Shown here piece after piece: positions 1 to 11,944 of a DNA stretch of 64,000 nt. The stretch is from Vandiemenella viatica. Lineage: Eukaryota; Arthropoda; Insecta; Orthoptera; Morabidae. A model generated the notes under the pieces. The model searched no databases. It was given only the letters and a program-made list of their open reading frames with translations, and was not told the DNA's origin. A program made the position numbers and the translations under genes. Within the stretch, counting starts at the first letter, position 1. Every line of letters starts with the position of its first letter. Location: positions 14,246,148 to 14,310,147 of the forward strand of contig CM061914.1 in the NCBI GenBank assembly GCA_031002005.1. Direction: 5' to 3'.

Positions 1-524
1 TGATTTTGTTTCTTTATCAAATATGTAAAACCCCAATATTCCTGTGGCATAAGCAAATATTACAAGCATCTACCACACAAAACATTTATAGATAAAAATG
101 TTATGTTCAATTAGATTTGTTGAAATTGTTTAATTATTATCACTCTCTGAGGCACATATTTAAAGCAAAATCTGTACTGGCAATAAAAGATATTGATTGA
201 ATATTAATTGTGTAGCCTTATATGTTTTCTAGACAGTGAAATGAGAAAAGAATATATAGTCTGGTATAAGGTTATAAGCATTTCAATTACTATGAAATTT
301 GATCTAACATGCATGAATTTTGAATAAAAATTTAAATAATTGTTTTACATTTAATCAGTTACTGGTATATTATAAATGGAATATTTTTTGCTTTGTCATA
401 TATTATAATACTGAGAGAACTTAGATGATTGTTGGAGTGTGGTGCACTGGCAATCTTTTTTTTTTCCTCACCTTGTCGGTCCTGAGGGGAACATATAAAT
501 TGTGGGTAAGACTCTTCTTTCATG
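1..524. other. AT-rich sequence, no gene recognised
   Basis: No coding pattern, RNA gene or transposon end is recognisable here. The short open frames lack any family motif. Confidence 0.6.
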
Positions 525-1125
525 TTGTTGGTAGCATACATAAATAAGACTCTCAGTAAGGGTATATACACAGGTACAATTTATTCACATCAGACATGTA
601 CATTGATAACATTCTTGACTCCCCTTAACTGCTCCATAGGCCAGATTCCCATTACTTGGTTCTACTACTTGAATTCCCCATTACATCGCTTCAGTGGCTT
701 TCTCCCACGTGTTACGGTGACTGTTTCTGGCGTAGACTTTAAGCGGCTCCTACTGTAGTCTGCCTAGCTCCGTCACTCCCTAGTTGTCAATGACGATCTG
801 CCTGCGAGAGAGAGAGCGACTCAACTGATCCATCAAGTTCTATGCTAGAGCACCATGGTTGTGTTTTCAGCTCCCCTCCACGGCTACAACAGTGGGTACG
901 ACCTCCAGCCAATAGTGACGATTGCTTCGCTACCATCTTCTTCCCAGTGTCGTCATGCTCCAGCGTAACTCTGATGACACTTTACTGTCATTGCTATCTA
1001 CAAAGCCTCTAACTGTTTTAATTTTCTGTTGTAACTGTGTTGGTTCTGATTGCAACTGTATGCAATTAACTCTTGCCCAGCTTTAGTAACTTTAGCCAAA
1101 AATTCCCCCGGGCTGACCACTACAC
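525..1125 (-). repeat. possible LTR (minus strand)
   Basis: Read on the minus strand the block begins TGTAGTGG and ends CTACCAACA, so it has TG...CA ends. It is preceded by a purine run (GCAGGGGGAAAGG, plus positions about 1126-1138 reversed) that resembles a polypurine tract, and it contains an AATAAA signal near its end. This fits a 3' LTR. No second LTR, PBS or target duplication was found and no pol motif is clear upstream, so the call is tentative. Confidence 0.3.
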
Positions 1126-2558
1126 CTTTCCCCCTGCACATCTGTTCTACTCAGATGAACATCTATTCTCTTCTGCTTCCCTTCTAATCTCCCCCTTATA
1201 AACAGTCTTCCCCCCCCCCCCAGTAAGTACACAGTTCTTTGATTTCTTTTTTCCTTACAATTAGGTATCTGAAGAAACATGTATTTGTGTACAATGGTTA
1301 TTGTGTTCATGACCACTACAACCCCAAGAGATTTAGATTCATTGAAATGTCAAGGTGAGAATTTTTCATGAGTTCTGTTTCTATTGTGTACAGATATGTT
1401 AAATGAAGCAGTGATAGTAACAATGGCACCTAAAGATTTTATCAGGTTATTTTCAAAGACAGATGCAGTAACTACTATCCTGGCGTACTTTGGCTACTTG
1501 CATTATAAAATCTTCTGGTGAGTTTTGTGCCTGAGTTTCTTTGCGTAAAGTTTGCACTTGCGGCAAAGTTGGCTATACTTAACATTAGATTCTTTCTTTA
1601 ATATACATTTGCTTGTATACTAAAAATTTTAAGTATGTTAATAAGTTATGGAACATGAATGACAATGAATCACTATTACCTTCTAGTGTGCACTCACAGC
1701 TGAAGATTATGGTACTAAAAGCTGAAAGCAGAAGCACATAAGTTATTTGTACTGTAGATCTAATACAAACAAGTAAATCCCCACAGGAGACTCAAATGAA
1801 GAGTCCAGGATAAAAAGGAGAGATGCCTAATTTCAGACAACATTTATATTTTCATTGCATCATATATGACAGATAAAAACTTTCATGCTATACATTATGG
1901 GAAGGATGCAAGTTCTATGTTACTGAGTAATCAACAGGTTATCGGGGGGTTCTGCATGTTGCTTGGCTTCTGTCTCAGTAAGCTCTTTTAAATCCCTGGA
2001 ATATGTATTCACTGCATCACCCTATTTCAGTTTATCAAAATACTGTCCCATTTCTTCGCTGATCTTTCCTATAATCATTATCACTACTCCCTTGTTATCC
2101 TCTAATGCTTTCACTGATTCTTGCTGTCGTCTCCTATTTTTAACTGTTTTGTATAACAGCTTTTTATGCTCCTGCATTGTGTTACCATGTCCTTAATGTT
2201 TGAGTCTTGTTTTCTTCATACGTTCCTGCAATGGTTCCTCATTCACTGTGTACCTAACCTTCTCTTTCATATCCTGTCAATTCTTGTAAAGTTTATTCTG
2301 AATAATTTCACTACATTTGCTTTAAACTAATTGATATCTCGCTTCTCAATGCTCAGGTTTAGGTAGCACACATGATTTTAATGTACTGGAGGACAACAAA
2401 GATCAAAGCACCCACATTGTTGGCCTTATCAAATTTCATTACATAACAATAATAAGAAACCGGAAGAATGAGGATAATATGCAGTGCCATGATGTTCTGT
2501 ATTCACACATGAAATAAACTGTGATGAAGATGGGAACATTGCTGATGTTTTGGTGTGT
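1126..2558. other. intergenic; possible decayed minus-strand retroelement frame
   Basis: No gene is recognised. A poly-C run lies near 1210. Between about 1930 and 2330 the minus strand reads as a lysine- and glutamate-rich, LINE-like stretch broken by stops, but no catalytic motif supports this. Confidence 0.35.
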
Positions 2559-2566
2559 CAGACAAC

Positions 2567-3403
2567 GAGGGCCGGCTTAAGGAATTTCGGAGCCCGCTGT
2601 GTAGTTTGATTTCGGGGCCCCCTACTTCTTTTTTAGATGTGCTTTTGCCTACACTTTTGGTAATTTTCGTGACTTTACATAGACATATATACTTCTATAT
2701 ATATAGATGTGTGTGTGTAGAGCTCAAACAATGATTAAAGAGATGGCTGAGGTTTCTCTGAATATGTGTACAAGTTTATTGAGTACTGAACGGGACCAGC
2801 TTCGTCGAGTCTTTGGTTTTTTATCAATGTATCTCATATGGATCACCCAATTACTGTCACTTTCATTTCTGGCTAAGCCCTGGTGCCCATTGTATCAAAT
2901 GAAAGTTTTTTTGTATGTATTTTTATAGCTTTTATATTTATAATACTCTTTTTGTATATGAAATTTCTATATTTTTGCGTTTCTTTGCTAGTACATATAG
3001 GTCTTTGGGGCTGGAGACACGTGAGCAGACATACGCATTTTAATTCAATAACTTTTTATATGAAACGTCAAAAGATGAATGAGTTTATTGGAACTAAATT
3101 ACATAAATTGCTGAAACAGGTTCAGAGCAATACACGCATTTAATTATATAGGCCTATTGTAATTACACCAGATACGACTTTCTCAAAACTGAATCTGATG
3201 AAGGATTTCTCGTGGAACTCCACACTTCGGAAATGTCTATTGTGAACGCAGCTTGTTAACATTCTAAATTTGTAGATTATTTATTTTAGCAGGAAAATTG
3301 TTTGTTAAGTAAGGACAAATTTTGAAGGGGATCATGGTGGGGTCCCCTCGAGCTAGGGGCTCCCCGCGGCTGCAGTTCTTGTGGTAACCTTAAACTGGCC
3401 CTG
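2567..3403. mobile_element. non-autonomous hAT element
   Basis: The element is flanked by a perfect 8-bp direct repeat cagacaac (2559-2566 and 3404-3411). Its ends are inverted: the left reads GAGGGCCGGCTTAAGG and the right, complemented, CAGGGCCAGTTTAAGG, so the first left base appears mutated from C. An 8-bp duplication and CAGGG-type ends are hAT hallmarks. The 837-bp interior contains GGGGCCCC-type subterminal sequence and no transposase motif. Confidence 0.87.
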
Positions 3404-3411
3404 CAGACAAC

Positions 3412-3839
3412 CTTCTTGTCTCTCCATGAAACAAAGAAATAGATACTTAAAGCTATCCAGGAACCATTATAATTTTTTGGTTTTGCGCCTACCAATAACA
3501 CAGACAATTATTCTCTCAAAATGTGTGTAGATACTGATACTAACAAAACAGAAATTGCTTTAAGGCAGTGTAAATGAAATTACTCCTGAATAACTCCCCA
3601 TCCCCACCCTCCCTTCCCCTTGCTAATCAGGTTTGTTTTCTCCCTCTTCTACCAACAAAGTAAAGAAAATTTCAGACTTGTAACTATGGAACTTCTTGCC
3701 TCAGGTTCAACAGTGATACAAAGTGGATAGAAATAAATAAGCAAATATGACAAATAATGTAGCACTATTATCAAGTTTTTAAGGTTGTTCCAAAACTATT
3801 TCATATCCAGTCCATTTTTACTTTTAGCCATGTTCATCA
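3412..3839. other. intergenic, no gene recognised
   Basis: AT-rich sequence with a C-rich patch near 3597-3620; no coding or element signature. Confidence 0.5.
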
Positions 3840-4655
3840 GTGACGTGCTGTTTGGAGGAATTCTTAAAACATAGAAGTTAAAGTAGGAAATGATGTATCA
3901 AAAGAAATGAAATTAAAAATAGGAATATCACAATGTAGCGATTTTGTATAACTCATTACTCTAATGAATGTTTGTGTAGATAGTTTACAGTCTGAAGTTA
4001 GGTTGTTTACGGATTACATAATGTTGTATAATTGGATTGTGAAGAGCTAAAGTGGAATCTGGACAAGATTTCTAAGCATATAGTTTAATATTGAAAGAAT
4101 GCAAATGCAAAGAGAGTTAACTCATTAGAAATCATTTTTTTCATATTATTATAATTTTTCCAAGGAGTTGCTAGTGTTAATATATTGCCACATAATAAAT
4201 GAGTTGGATCCACCAGGAAAGTGAGGTAACTGGGATACAAAAGCTTGGTCAGACAATTCCTTGAATTTGGCAATGAAGAATGGGAGATAAATATTTGTTA
4301 TCAAATACAGGAGTTGGGGGGCATGCAAAGGATGGCAGCTAGGCATTACTACCCTTAATAATTGATATGATAAAGGAGCTGGGTTGGGAGTCATTAGAAC
4401 ATAGAGAGAAGATAGTGCTCAGATTGCTTTTTTGGTTCATGATTCCTGGATGGACATTGACAGAAGAATTTGAAGTAGTACATGGAACTGAAGATATGAC
4501 AATAAACACACTTGATTTCACACATAAAGGTTTGGGAAGTTTTTCTTTGATGAGCAAAGGAATGGGGGCTAAATTATATAACTGAGAAAAATGCTGTATA
4601 ATTTACTTGAAACAGTGAAAGAATTCTTAAATAAAATCTCCTGAAATTACAATGT
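3840..4655 (+). pseudogene. CR1-like LINE fragment (RT end and C-terminal tail)
   Basis: This is a decayed piece of the same LINE family as 25890-29058 and 34915-38658. From about 3860 it reads as the RT segment before the NDCVDG-type motif (LMNVCVDSL near 3960). Near 4365 it has the family's conserved MIKELGWESLEHREK (consensus in other copies MIKELEWDSLQDRR), then the KGLGSFSLMSKG tail and TVKEFLNKIS near 4610. Stops and frameshifts lie between these blocks. It is too short to encode an active polymerase. Confidence 0.75.
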
Positions 4656-6049
4656 AGAAGAGTATTGAAATTGCCAGTGTGGCTTTAACTTCATTACAAT
4701 GAAATTAAATTTACAATTAATTAGATGCAGATAATAGTGGCAAAACAATTGATTTTTAATTGATAACAGTATTTTTTTAAACTGTATTAACATCAGAACA
4801 CTAAGAATTAATTGTTACATATTTTTCATTTTCTTAGATATGCATTTAGTACCCACAAGCAATTTTTTTTATTTTCTAAACAAATTATGTACCTAAATAG
4901 TTAAAACCTCTTGGAATGACAGTGATAGTGTCTGTCTTTTGCCAATTCTTTCTGTATCACATATTAAAGATGTATGCCTTGGAATTTTTATTTAATTAAA
5001 ATAATTTTTCAAAAATAGGAAGTTTCACAAACGTTTCTTTTCAAAAGGAGCTATATCAGAACTTGAAAAGTTGTTATAAAAAGTTGTGGCAAATATTCTT
5101 ACTCACACCAAAGTATTATCAATTTAAAATTTCAATTCAAAACATAAGTTTAGGTCAGTTAATATAACACAGGGCTCTACATATTGAGGTCAATCACCTG
5201 GATTCCCAAGAGATTAGAGGAAATTGTTCTGATATGCACCAATCTACCACTTTGGAACAAAAGTAAATTGAATATTATCTGCTATTCTATCTGGGAAGCA
5301 TCAAGGTTGTGGGAACCATTGAATCTGGTTGACAATGACACTGGAACTGATAAAAACAATTCGCAAGGCTTCAACTTCTTCAGTGACTTCAGTCTCCCAG
5401 CAACAGTGACTTTAACTTTGGTATGTACAATCTTTTCATTTATATAATCATAAAAATTACATTTAGTTATTTTGTAAGTTCATTAATTATCAATAATACT
5501 GTGATGAATTTTGATTTATTTCCTTTTGATTGCAATCACAAAAATACAGTAATGCAAAGAGCAATGGAATATTTTTGTGCAAACTCTTCACTAGCAGGAG
5601 AAAATTATTTTCACTATGTGGCAACCATACAGGATCTGTCATATTCAAGTACTCATTAAGTGCTCATTTCTAAGAATTTCATGCTCTAAGAATGTCTATG
5701 TTTTTATGTATCAAGTTGAATTGAATTGCAATGGGAAATTTCTCTCTTTTTTTTTTGGGTGGATGGAGGGGGGGGGGGGGGAGGTTACATGACTTTACTA
5801 TAACTAATGATGGTACATTTCTCTATTTTAAATGGAAATACTCTTCAAATGAAACATTTATCTACAATTTGCAGAGAATCTTTAGATGCAGAAGATTTTC
5901 AGCATTTCTGGTGAACCATAGGTTAGAATTTTTGCAAAATAAATTAAATATTTCTTGGAATAACAGGTTGCATTCTTGATTGCTGGGTAAGTCAACATAA
6001 AATGAAGATAATTACTCCAAAAAGTCAGGCTATTTGTTTAGGAAGGTAG
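4656..6049. other. intergenic, no gene recognised
   Basis: AT-rich sequence with a poly-T/poly-G run at about 5746-5782. Short open frames show no recognisable motif. Confidence 0.5.
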
Positions 6050-6330
6050 GAAAATAAAGGTGTTGTTGGATTCTAAGGTGAAGAAAGACAAATTGCTTGT
6101 TTGCAGGAATAAAGTGTAAATATCTTGGCACAACATTTGATAGCAAACACAAAAAAGATTTTTTTAAAAGTACTGCCGTCACTGAAGAGGCTGATTAGAG
6201 GAAAGACTAGGGATACAAGGGAATTATGACACAAAACATTGGTCAGCATGTTGCTTTGATATAGTGAGATAGTATTGGACCAACATTATGGGTATCAAAT
6301 ATTTTAATTGAGGAGGGCAACTAAATTTTT
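6050..6330 (+). pseudogene. CR1-like LINE fragment (C-terminal RT region)
   Basis: Translation around 6105-6150 gives CKYLGTTFDSK, matching the YLGxxFDxK block of the LINE copies at 28440-28530 and 37575-37610. A VALI...WVSNILIEEGN stretch follows, resembling the copies' lineage of vWDP and yiq-type residues. Several stops are present. Both truncated ends are ill defined. Confidence 0.6.
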
Positions 6331-7699
6331 TCACTAAATTAATACACAGCAAAATCAGTAACTAATGATACAGGAAATGTGTTATGACTATAAGGCACAT
6401 ATTGCGAATAAGGCCTATTTGGATATTGGGAGCAGAATTAGGAGTCATACATGGAAGAGACGGGTTATAACAAGCAAAGTGTCAAACAATAATAATTATT
6501 TTCTATCTGAGAGTCAGCTACATAATTACTGAAATTAAATTATTGAAGGATATTATAACATTTTTAAAAAAATAAAGGACGGCAGGTAGGATCTTTCATT
6601 TTATAGATAAGAGACTTTGAAATTTTGAACTAGTATGAAAATTTTATGATGCAGTAACACATTTAAAATTCTAGAAACCACAATTTTAAAGATATAGAAA
6701 TGGTTTGTAGCTTAAAAGTAGCATGATTTTTGATTACATATCAGATTAAATTTTGAGAGGTTAGCTAAAAGGGTTGTTTTTGGAGATTCCAATGAAAATA
6801 ACAGTCTACATGAGGGAGGAGAAATAGTTAAAATTAGTGGAGAAATAAATTCAAAGGAGGTACTATATTTAAATTAAAGAGGAATTTTTTCTAGGAATGA
6901 TACTTATATTTTAGTTTTTTAACAAATTTATGCCAGACTTTGGTTAAAAATAGTAACAAAGTGGATCTTGGTATCAAATGAAAGAGAAGCAAAATTGAAT
7001 CAAGTTAAAGGTTATTTCACCTTCATAGCTCGAAAACTTTGGAAGTTATATACATGGGAATTGCGGAGAAAACAATATTTTACAGCTAAAGTATGATAGC
7101 TTCAAAAATTTTCGTTAGTATTGACTTTGACATTTAGCACTTCAGCTACCTACTGTAAAAATTTCAGACCGATACGAGTTTATTTAGTGACAATGAATTT
7201 TTGATTTCGTCATGTAACCATTAAATTTTTACATTCACATGCTGCGAAAAGTAATGCCTATAAATGTGGGTCTGGAGGAAAGCCTTGTCAAGTTCGTTGA
7301 AATCAGATGGGCAGTCACCCTGCATCTTCATGGTGTGATTAGGCATGTGAGGCTAGGCAGATAGCATCAAGGCAACTACGTCCGGCAGACATTTTGAAAA
7401 TTTAACATAATGTCTGAAATAGTTGTCCATCCTCATGTAACTGTAAGCAGTTAGGAGTTGGTCTGATTTTAATGGATTAATTGTTCCTGCAATAAAGTTA
7501 TTATGGTGAAAATTTTAAATGCCGAAGTTTGTGACTTCATAAGTTTTTTAAAAAATGTAGTGATCATTTGAGTTTTCAATAGCAATTGTGACTTTCATTC
7601 AGGTCCAATCTTGGTGGTGGCCATTCTTCAAGCACGAACTATATCCAAAGGCAACACGACACAGTTAGAGTTTTCGACATAAGCTGTTTATCACTACTC
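6331..7699. other. intergenic, no gene recognised
   Basis: AT-rich sequence with no coding, RNA or terminal-repeat signal that I can support. Confidence 0.5.
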
Positions 7700-8705
7700 C
7701 CGTTATTCAGTTTTGTAATGACAAACCATAGTCCAGTACTGGTTACACAATACTTCCCTGGCCTTGAATCCATCAATAGAACCCTTCGACAGGATTTCCT
7801 ACTAATCTGCCCAGAAATGAGATCCATTCATTCGAAAATCCTCCTTGGCCCTCCCAGAACTTGTTTCTGCAAGCCTCCCGACCTCAGCCAGCTACTAGTC
7901 CACAAACACAGTCTCCCTTGTCCCATCAGACAGCCCCAGGCTCCTTCCCATGTAATAGATCTCACTGTAAGATGTGCAACATACATCCTGCTTCCAGAAC
8001 TTTCACCAACTCAATCACTGGTGAGAACCTATTATAGGACACACCACCTGTGAAATCTCCCATGTAATATACCAGCTAAACTGCAAACACTGACTGGCTT
8101 CCTATATCCATTAGGGAGCGTGAATAAACCACGTAGCTCCATTTTGGTCTCCTGTGAACCCCCTCTCCCCCCCCCCCCCCCCATGTAGCCTTACGTGGCT
8201 TTTGCCTCTAACCCCCTCTCCCCACGTAGCATGTAGCTTTTTTGCCTTTTGCTTCCAGAAGACATTTTGTACTGTTTTTTCTTGTCAGACTATTGTAAAT
8301 TACATACAGAGATAAGTGAAGGAAATAAATATTCACATACTGTTGTGAGTTCTGTTCCTCATTTTAAGTGTGAAAAATATTATGAAAGGAAAGCTACGTG
8401 GCCTGACTCGGAACCCCCCCCCCCTCCCCCCACGTAACCCAGCGTAGCCTTCCAGCCAACCCCTTCCCCCCTGGACCGAGCCACGTAGTTTGTGCACGGT
8501 CCCTTAGCCATAAGAATGAATGGCCACTGACAGACAGTGTTCACCTGGAATCCACAACATCCACGCCATCTCCTTTAATTCTTGTGTCATGGTCCATGCT
8601 ATCAGAGTCCTCCCAAGCAACAGCAGCTCCTCTGAACTCGAAAGGTGGGAACTTGCCTACCGATACAAACTAGGCACAAGGCAACCTCCTGGTCTCAATA
8701 TCAGA
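7700..8705 (+). pseudogene. GIY-YIG retroelement fragment (Penelope-like), split by a MITE
   Basis: The frame at 7718 reads PVLVTQYFPGLESINRTLRQ, then LLICPEMRSI and GPPRTCFCKPPDL, followed by a Cys/His stretch. This block precedes the GIY-YIG nuclease of Penelope-like and related retroelements. The frame is interrupted at 8113 by the MITE at 8114-8503. Beyond it, the frame at 8520 ends with WELAYRYKLGTRQPPGLN, the usual C-terminus of these proteins. Frameshifts separate the middle part. No reverse transcriptase precedes it, so the copy is 5' truncated. A second copy lies on the minus strand at 21094-21447. Assignment to Penelope rather than another GIY-YIG element is inferred from memory of the family. 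Confidence 0.65.
8114..8503. mobile_element. PIF/Harbinger-like MITE
   Basis: The 390-bp insert has inverted ends GGGAGCGTGAATAAAC and (right end complemented) GGGACCGTGCACAAAC, each followed by an ACGTGGCT-like block. It is flanked by TTA (8111-8113 and 8504-8506). A 3-bp TTA duplication with GGG ends fits PIF/Harbinger. Poly-C/CACGTAG blocks lie inside. A second, reverse-oriented copy begins at 42990. Confidence 0.78.
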
Positions 8706-8706
8706 T

Positions 8707-9299
8707 AATACCCAGTCAGTACTTTTCCTTCCTTCTATCCTCTCCTTGCCTCCATCCCCACTAAATTGAACCATCACATACCAGAGGTGATCTTTAACTG
8801 TGCAGATTCTTTCATTTTTATTATTTTAAGTAGATGACCCATGCGATAATTTTGCGTATAAAATGCGATAAATAGTGAGGTTGAATGCTTGTAATATAAT
8901 GAAAAGTAGAACCGTACTTCTTTAGCTAATTTTTTAAGTGTAATAGGTACGTATCAAAATACTCGCAACATATTACGGAACAGTTAGGAAAATTTAAAAC
9001 ACTCTGTATTTATGGCAAACTGTCACTGACCTTAACAGACTAAAAACAACCTGAACAAAATGCACAAACATATCAACATCTCTGAAATATTTGTTGATGT
9101 GCGAATAAAAGGTTTACATTCGAAATGTACAGCAAAACAACAGTGTTTCCGTAACAGAAAAAAAAATATCCGAAAAATTACTTATTGAATAAAAAAAGTT
9201 TATTGACATCTCTGTGATATCCATATCCGCTGCTGCAATCTAGGGACTTGGCTCTGAAAAGTCTCATACACGCTACCACTTTAAGAACCAAATTCTGAT
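8707..9299. other. intergenic, no gene recognised
   Basis: No coding or element signature; AT-rich, leading into the satellite array. Confidence 0.5.
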
Positions 9300-10294
9300 T
9301 TTACCTTGCCGAAGACCTTAATTTTTAAAACGATATGTCATTTATCGATTTCGGCTAGGTAATAACAAATAAAGAAAATAAACACGTTGTATAAATAATA
9401 TTGATACTTTTGCCCTCTATAGGTCGAATTCCAAAAAATTCCTTTTATAAAACATGGTGTGACCAAACCAGCCACCTTGGTCTTTAAAATGATAACTCAT
9501 TTATCGATTTCGCTTAGTTATCAAGCGAGGTAAAAAAAAAGTTTTGAGAAATGATGATATTTTTGCCCCTTAAGGGTTGAATTTTTTTCCTTAAAATATT
9601 ATGTGACCATAGAGGATAATTTAATATTTAAATTGATACCTCATTTATTGAAATAAATAGCTAGTGACAGAAAACTGCGTTGTAAAAATATTAATACTTT
9701 TGCCCTTTAAGGTTAGAATATTTTTAAATTTTTTCTTAAAATGTGGTAATGGAACTAAAGATTACGAACACCTCAATCTTTCAAACGATACCTCATTTAT
9801 CAATTTTGTTTAATTGTCAATGGAGATATATGGCTCGAGATAACCAAAGACGCATTTTAGAAAAATTGCCATTTTTTTACCTTTAAGGCTCGAATTACGA
9901 AAAATTCCTTTTTAAAATATAATATTACCATGGCGGAGACCCTAGTCTTTAATATTACACCTCATTTATCTATATCGGCTAGATATCAAGGGAGATAAAT
10001 AGCTCGTGACACAAAAATGTGTTGTACAACCATTTACACTTTTTCCCTTTAAGGATTGAATTCCAAAAACTTCTTTCCTAAAATATGATGTCACCAAAGC
10101 TGAGAAAATATTCCTCTTACTTGATTTATTGATTTTGGATACATATCCAGGGAGATAAGTGTCTCGAGACACAAAAAACGCATTTTAGAAAAATTGACAC
10201 TTTTGCCCTTTATGGGTCGAATTACGAAAAATTCCTTTCTTAAAATACCGTATAATGTTACCACGGCGGAGACCTTATTCTTTAATATGATACC
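9300..10294. repeat. diverged satellite array, left part
   Basis: The motif (c)tcatttatc, followed by a cgattt-like block, recurs at about 9336, 9497, 9650, 9792, 9961 and 10123, giving a period of roughly 140-170 bp. Each unit also carries a ttgccctttaaggtcgaatt block and an aaaattccttttaaaatatgatgt-like block. From 9830 onward two unit types alternate, one with 'ctcgtgacac' and one with 'cgagacacaaaaaacgcatt', implying a dimer of about 330 bp. The array continues at 20265 after the Gypsy insertion. Confidence 0.85.
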
Positions 10295-10432
10295 TGTAGC
10301 AAATCCACTATCCCCGAATGTATATTTAGATGTATATATATTATAATATTAAAATAAATGTATGAATATGCATTGTAAGCAATTGTATTTATGCTCACGG
10401 AAATCACAGACGATGCTAAGCATGTAGAAAAG

Positions 10433-10478
10433 GGTAGTATCATGGAGGAAGGAATATTCCTTCCTCCATGGGTAGTAT
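10433..10478. mobile_element. P-like excision scar 1 (30-bp palindrome)
   Basis: A perfect 30-bp palindrome at 10441-10470 has half-site CATGGAGGAAGGAAT. It is flanked by the 8-bp duplication ggtagtat (10433-10440, 10471-10478). The half-site is identical to the first 15 bases of the P-like element at 18053. The 3' LTR lacks the insertion (gggtagtataag at 19835). Confidence 0.88.
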
Positions 10479-10494
10479 AAGTGATGCTAACATC

Positions 10495-10538
10495 TATGGT
10501 TCCATGGAGGAAGGAATTCCTTCCTCCATGTATGGTTC
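10495..10538. mobile_element. P-like excision scar 2 (28-bp palindrome)
   Basis: A perfect 28-bp palindrome at 10503-10530 has half-site CATGGAGGAAGGAA. It is flanked by the 8-bp duplication tatggttc (10495-10502, 10531-10538). The 3' LTR holds the corresponding empty site, tatggttttgag, at about 19860. Confidence 0.88.
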
Positions 10539-10594
10539 AGAGTGTGTGCAGAGATGTGGAGTGTCTCTGGCCGTGAACGGATGTGAGAGGTCGT

Positions 10595-11944
10595 CAGGGT
10601 TGCCAACTCAAAATTCTTTTTACCCCTAAAACTTAAGCCAAAACCCCTAAAATCACCACAATTAAGTGGAAAAACCCCTAAAAAATAAATACCATATTTT
10701 TATTAGTAATATTTTATTTATAAATTATTCAATATTTATAACATTTCGTTTTATTCTGATTGTACAGAGTTTTTGAGATCATACATTTAGACTTAACATT
10801 TTAATAGAAGGATTAATTAAATGTTATGAAAGATCTTTTTTAGTTATAAATTATTCAGTATTTCTAACATCACGTCGTTTTGTTCTAATTGTACAGAGTT
10901 TTTGAAATGTAATTTATTATGTTTGACTTGAGATGTAGCAATCTCTGGTTGCAAATCAGCAACCATTTTCAATATTGCTAAATTGTCTGGAAGCCATTTT
11001 AGGTTCTGTACTTTTAGACAACATAAAAAGTTCTTACATCTTTCTCTGACATCTAATAAGTCATTTGCTTCAATTTTTTTATATGTTTTGAAAATCATTG
11101 ATGTTGTATGCATTGTATGTTCCTGGAAATTCACAATCTAAAAATTTCTCCAATTGTGAAGGTACAAGACGTTTTAGCAAGTTTTTGTACAGTAAAAATA
11201 AATCTTCAAATAATTTAGTGTGTTCAGCATTGTCACTTTGAAAAAGTATATTTAATTTTATCACACTTTTCAATTAGTTTTTCAGAAATAACAAAAAAGC
11301 TTTGAATGGTAGTCTCCTCATGATATCATGAAGCTGTTCTGCCATGTAACATTTGTCTTGAGTCTTTGCAAATAAAAAAAGCAACTTTAATTCGTCCCAC
11401 TACTCTAATATTGTGTTAACTGCTTGAAAGCGGGCGAGCCATCGGGTTCCGCTTAGTCCTTGAATTTTTTGAGGATCTCTGTTAACATTCATGGTCTCAA
11501 TGATGATTAATAAAGTATTTGTCGACACACTACAGCATTTACACAACAGCACAGTTAATTGGACCAGAAATAACTAAACAATAACGGCTACATTGTTGCA
11601 CGTTGGTTGTTGCCGCAACAACCAAAGTATTTCCATAGGTAACCAAAACAATTATATGTCTCTGGTAAACATTAAATACTGAGTCTATACTTTTTTGAAA
11701 ATGAATATTCTATTCTGTGATCAGAAAAATATATTCAGTCATAAAGAAGTCCGAATTGTCAGTAACGAGGATCTGTACGAGGATTGGACGTCGCTATTTA
11801 ACTCAACAAATAAATACAAGAAATCATAAAGTATCAAAAAATACCCCTAAACATTCCCCTAAAATTATAAAGCCCCTAAAAAAATCCCATCACGCGTGTA
11901 TACCCCCTAAATTTAGGGGGAAAACCCCCAAGTTGGCACCCATG
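10595..11944 (-). mobile_element. hAT element nested in the 5' LTR
   Basis: The flanking 8-bp duplication is gaggtcgt (10587-10594, 11945-11952). Inverted ends are CAGGGTTGCCAACT and (right, complemented) CATGGGTGCCAACT. The 3' LTR has the empty site gaggtcatgcgcc at about 19915. Both ends carry repeated CCCCTAAA motifs, three or more near 10620-10685 and five near 11840-11930, all in the same orientation. The interior encodes a broken transposase on the minus strand. Confidence 0.93.
10840..11480 (-). pseudogene. hAT transposase fragment
   Basis: Read on the minus strand from about 11460, the translation gives GLSGTRWLARFQAVNTILE, CYMAEQLHDIMRRLPFKAF, then LFEDLFLLYKNLLKRLVPS (frame 11079-11273) and MVADLQPEIATSQ (frame 10844-11134). 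The TRW...CYxAxxL...FL order matches the middle of hAT transposases of the KIAA1586/SCAND3-like group. At least one stop and a frameshift separate the blocks. The N-terminal zinc finger and the C-terminal dimerisation region are missing, so the element is an internally deleted derivative. Confidence 0.65.
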
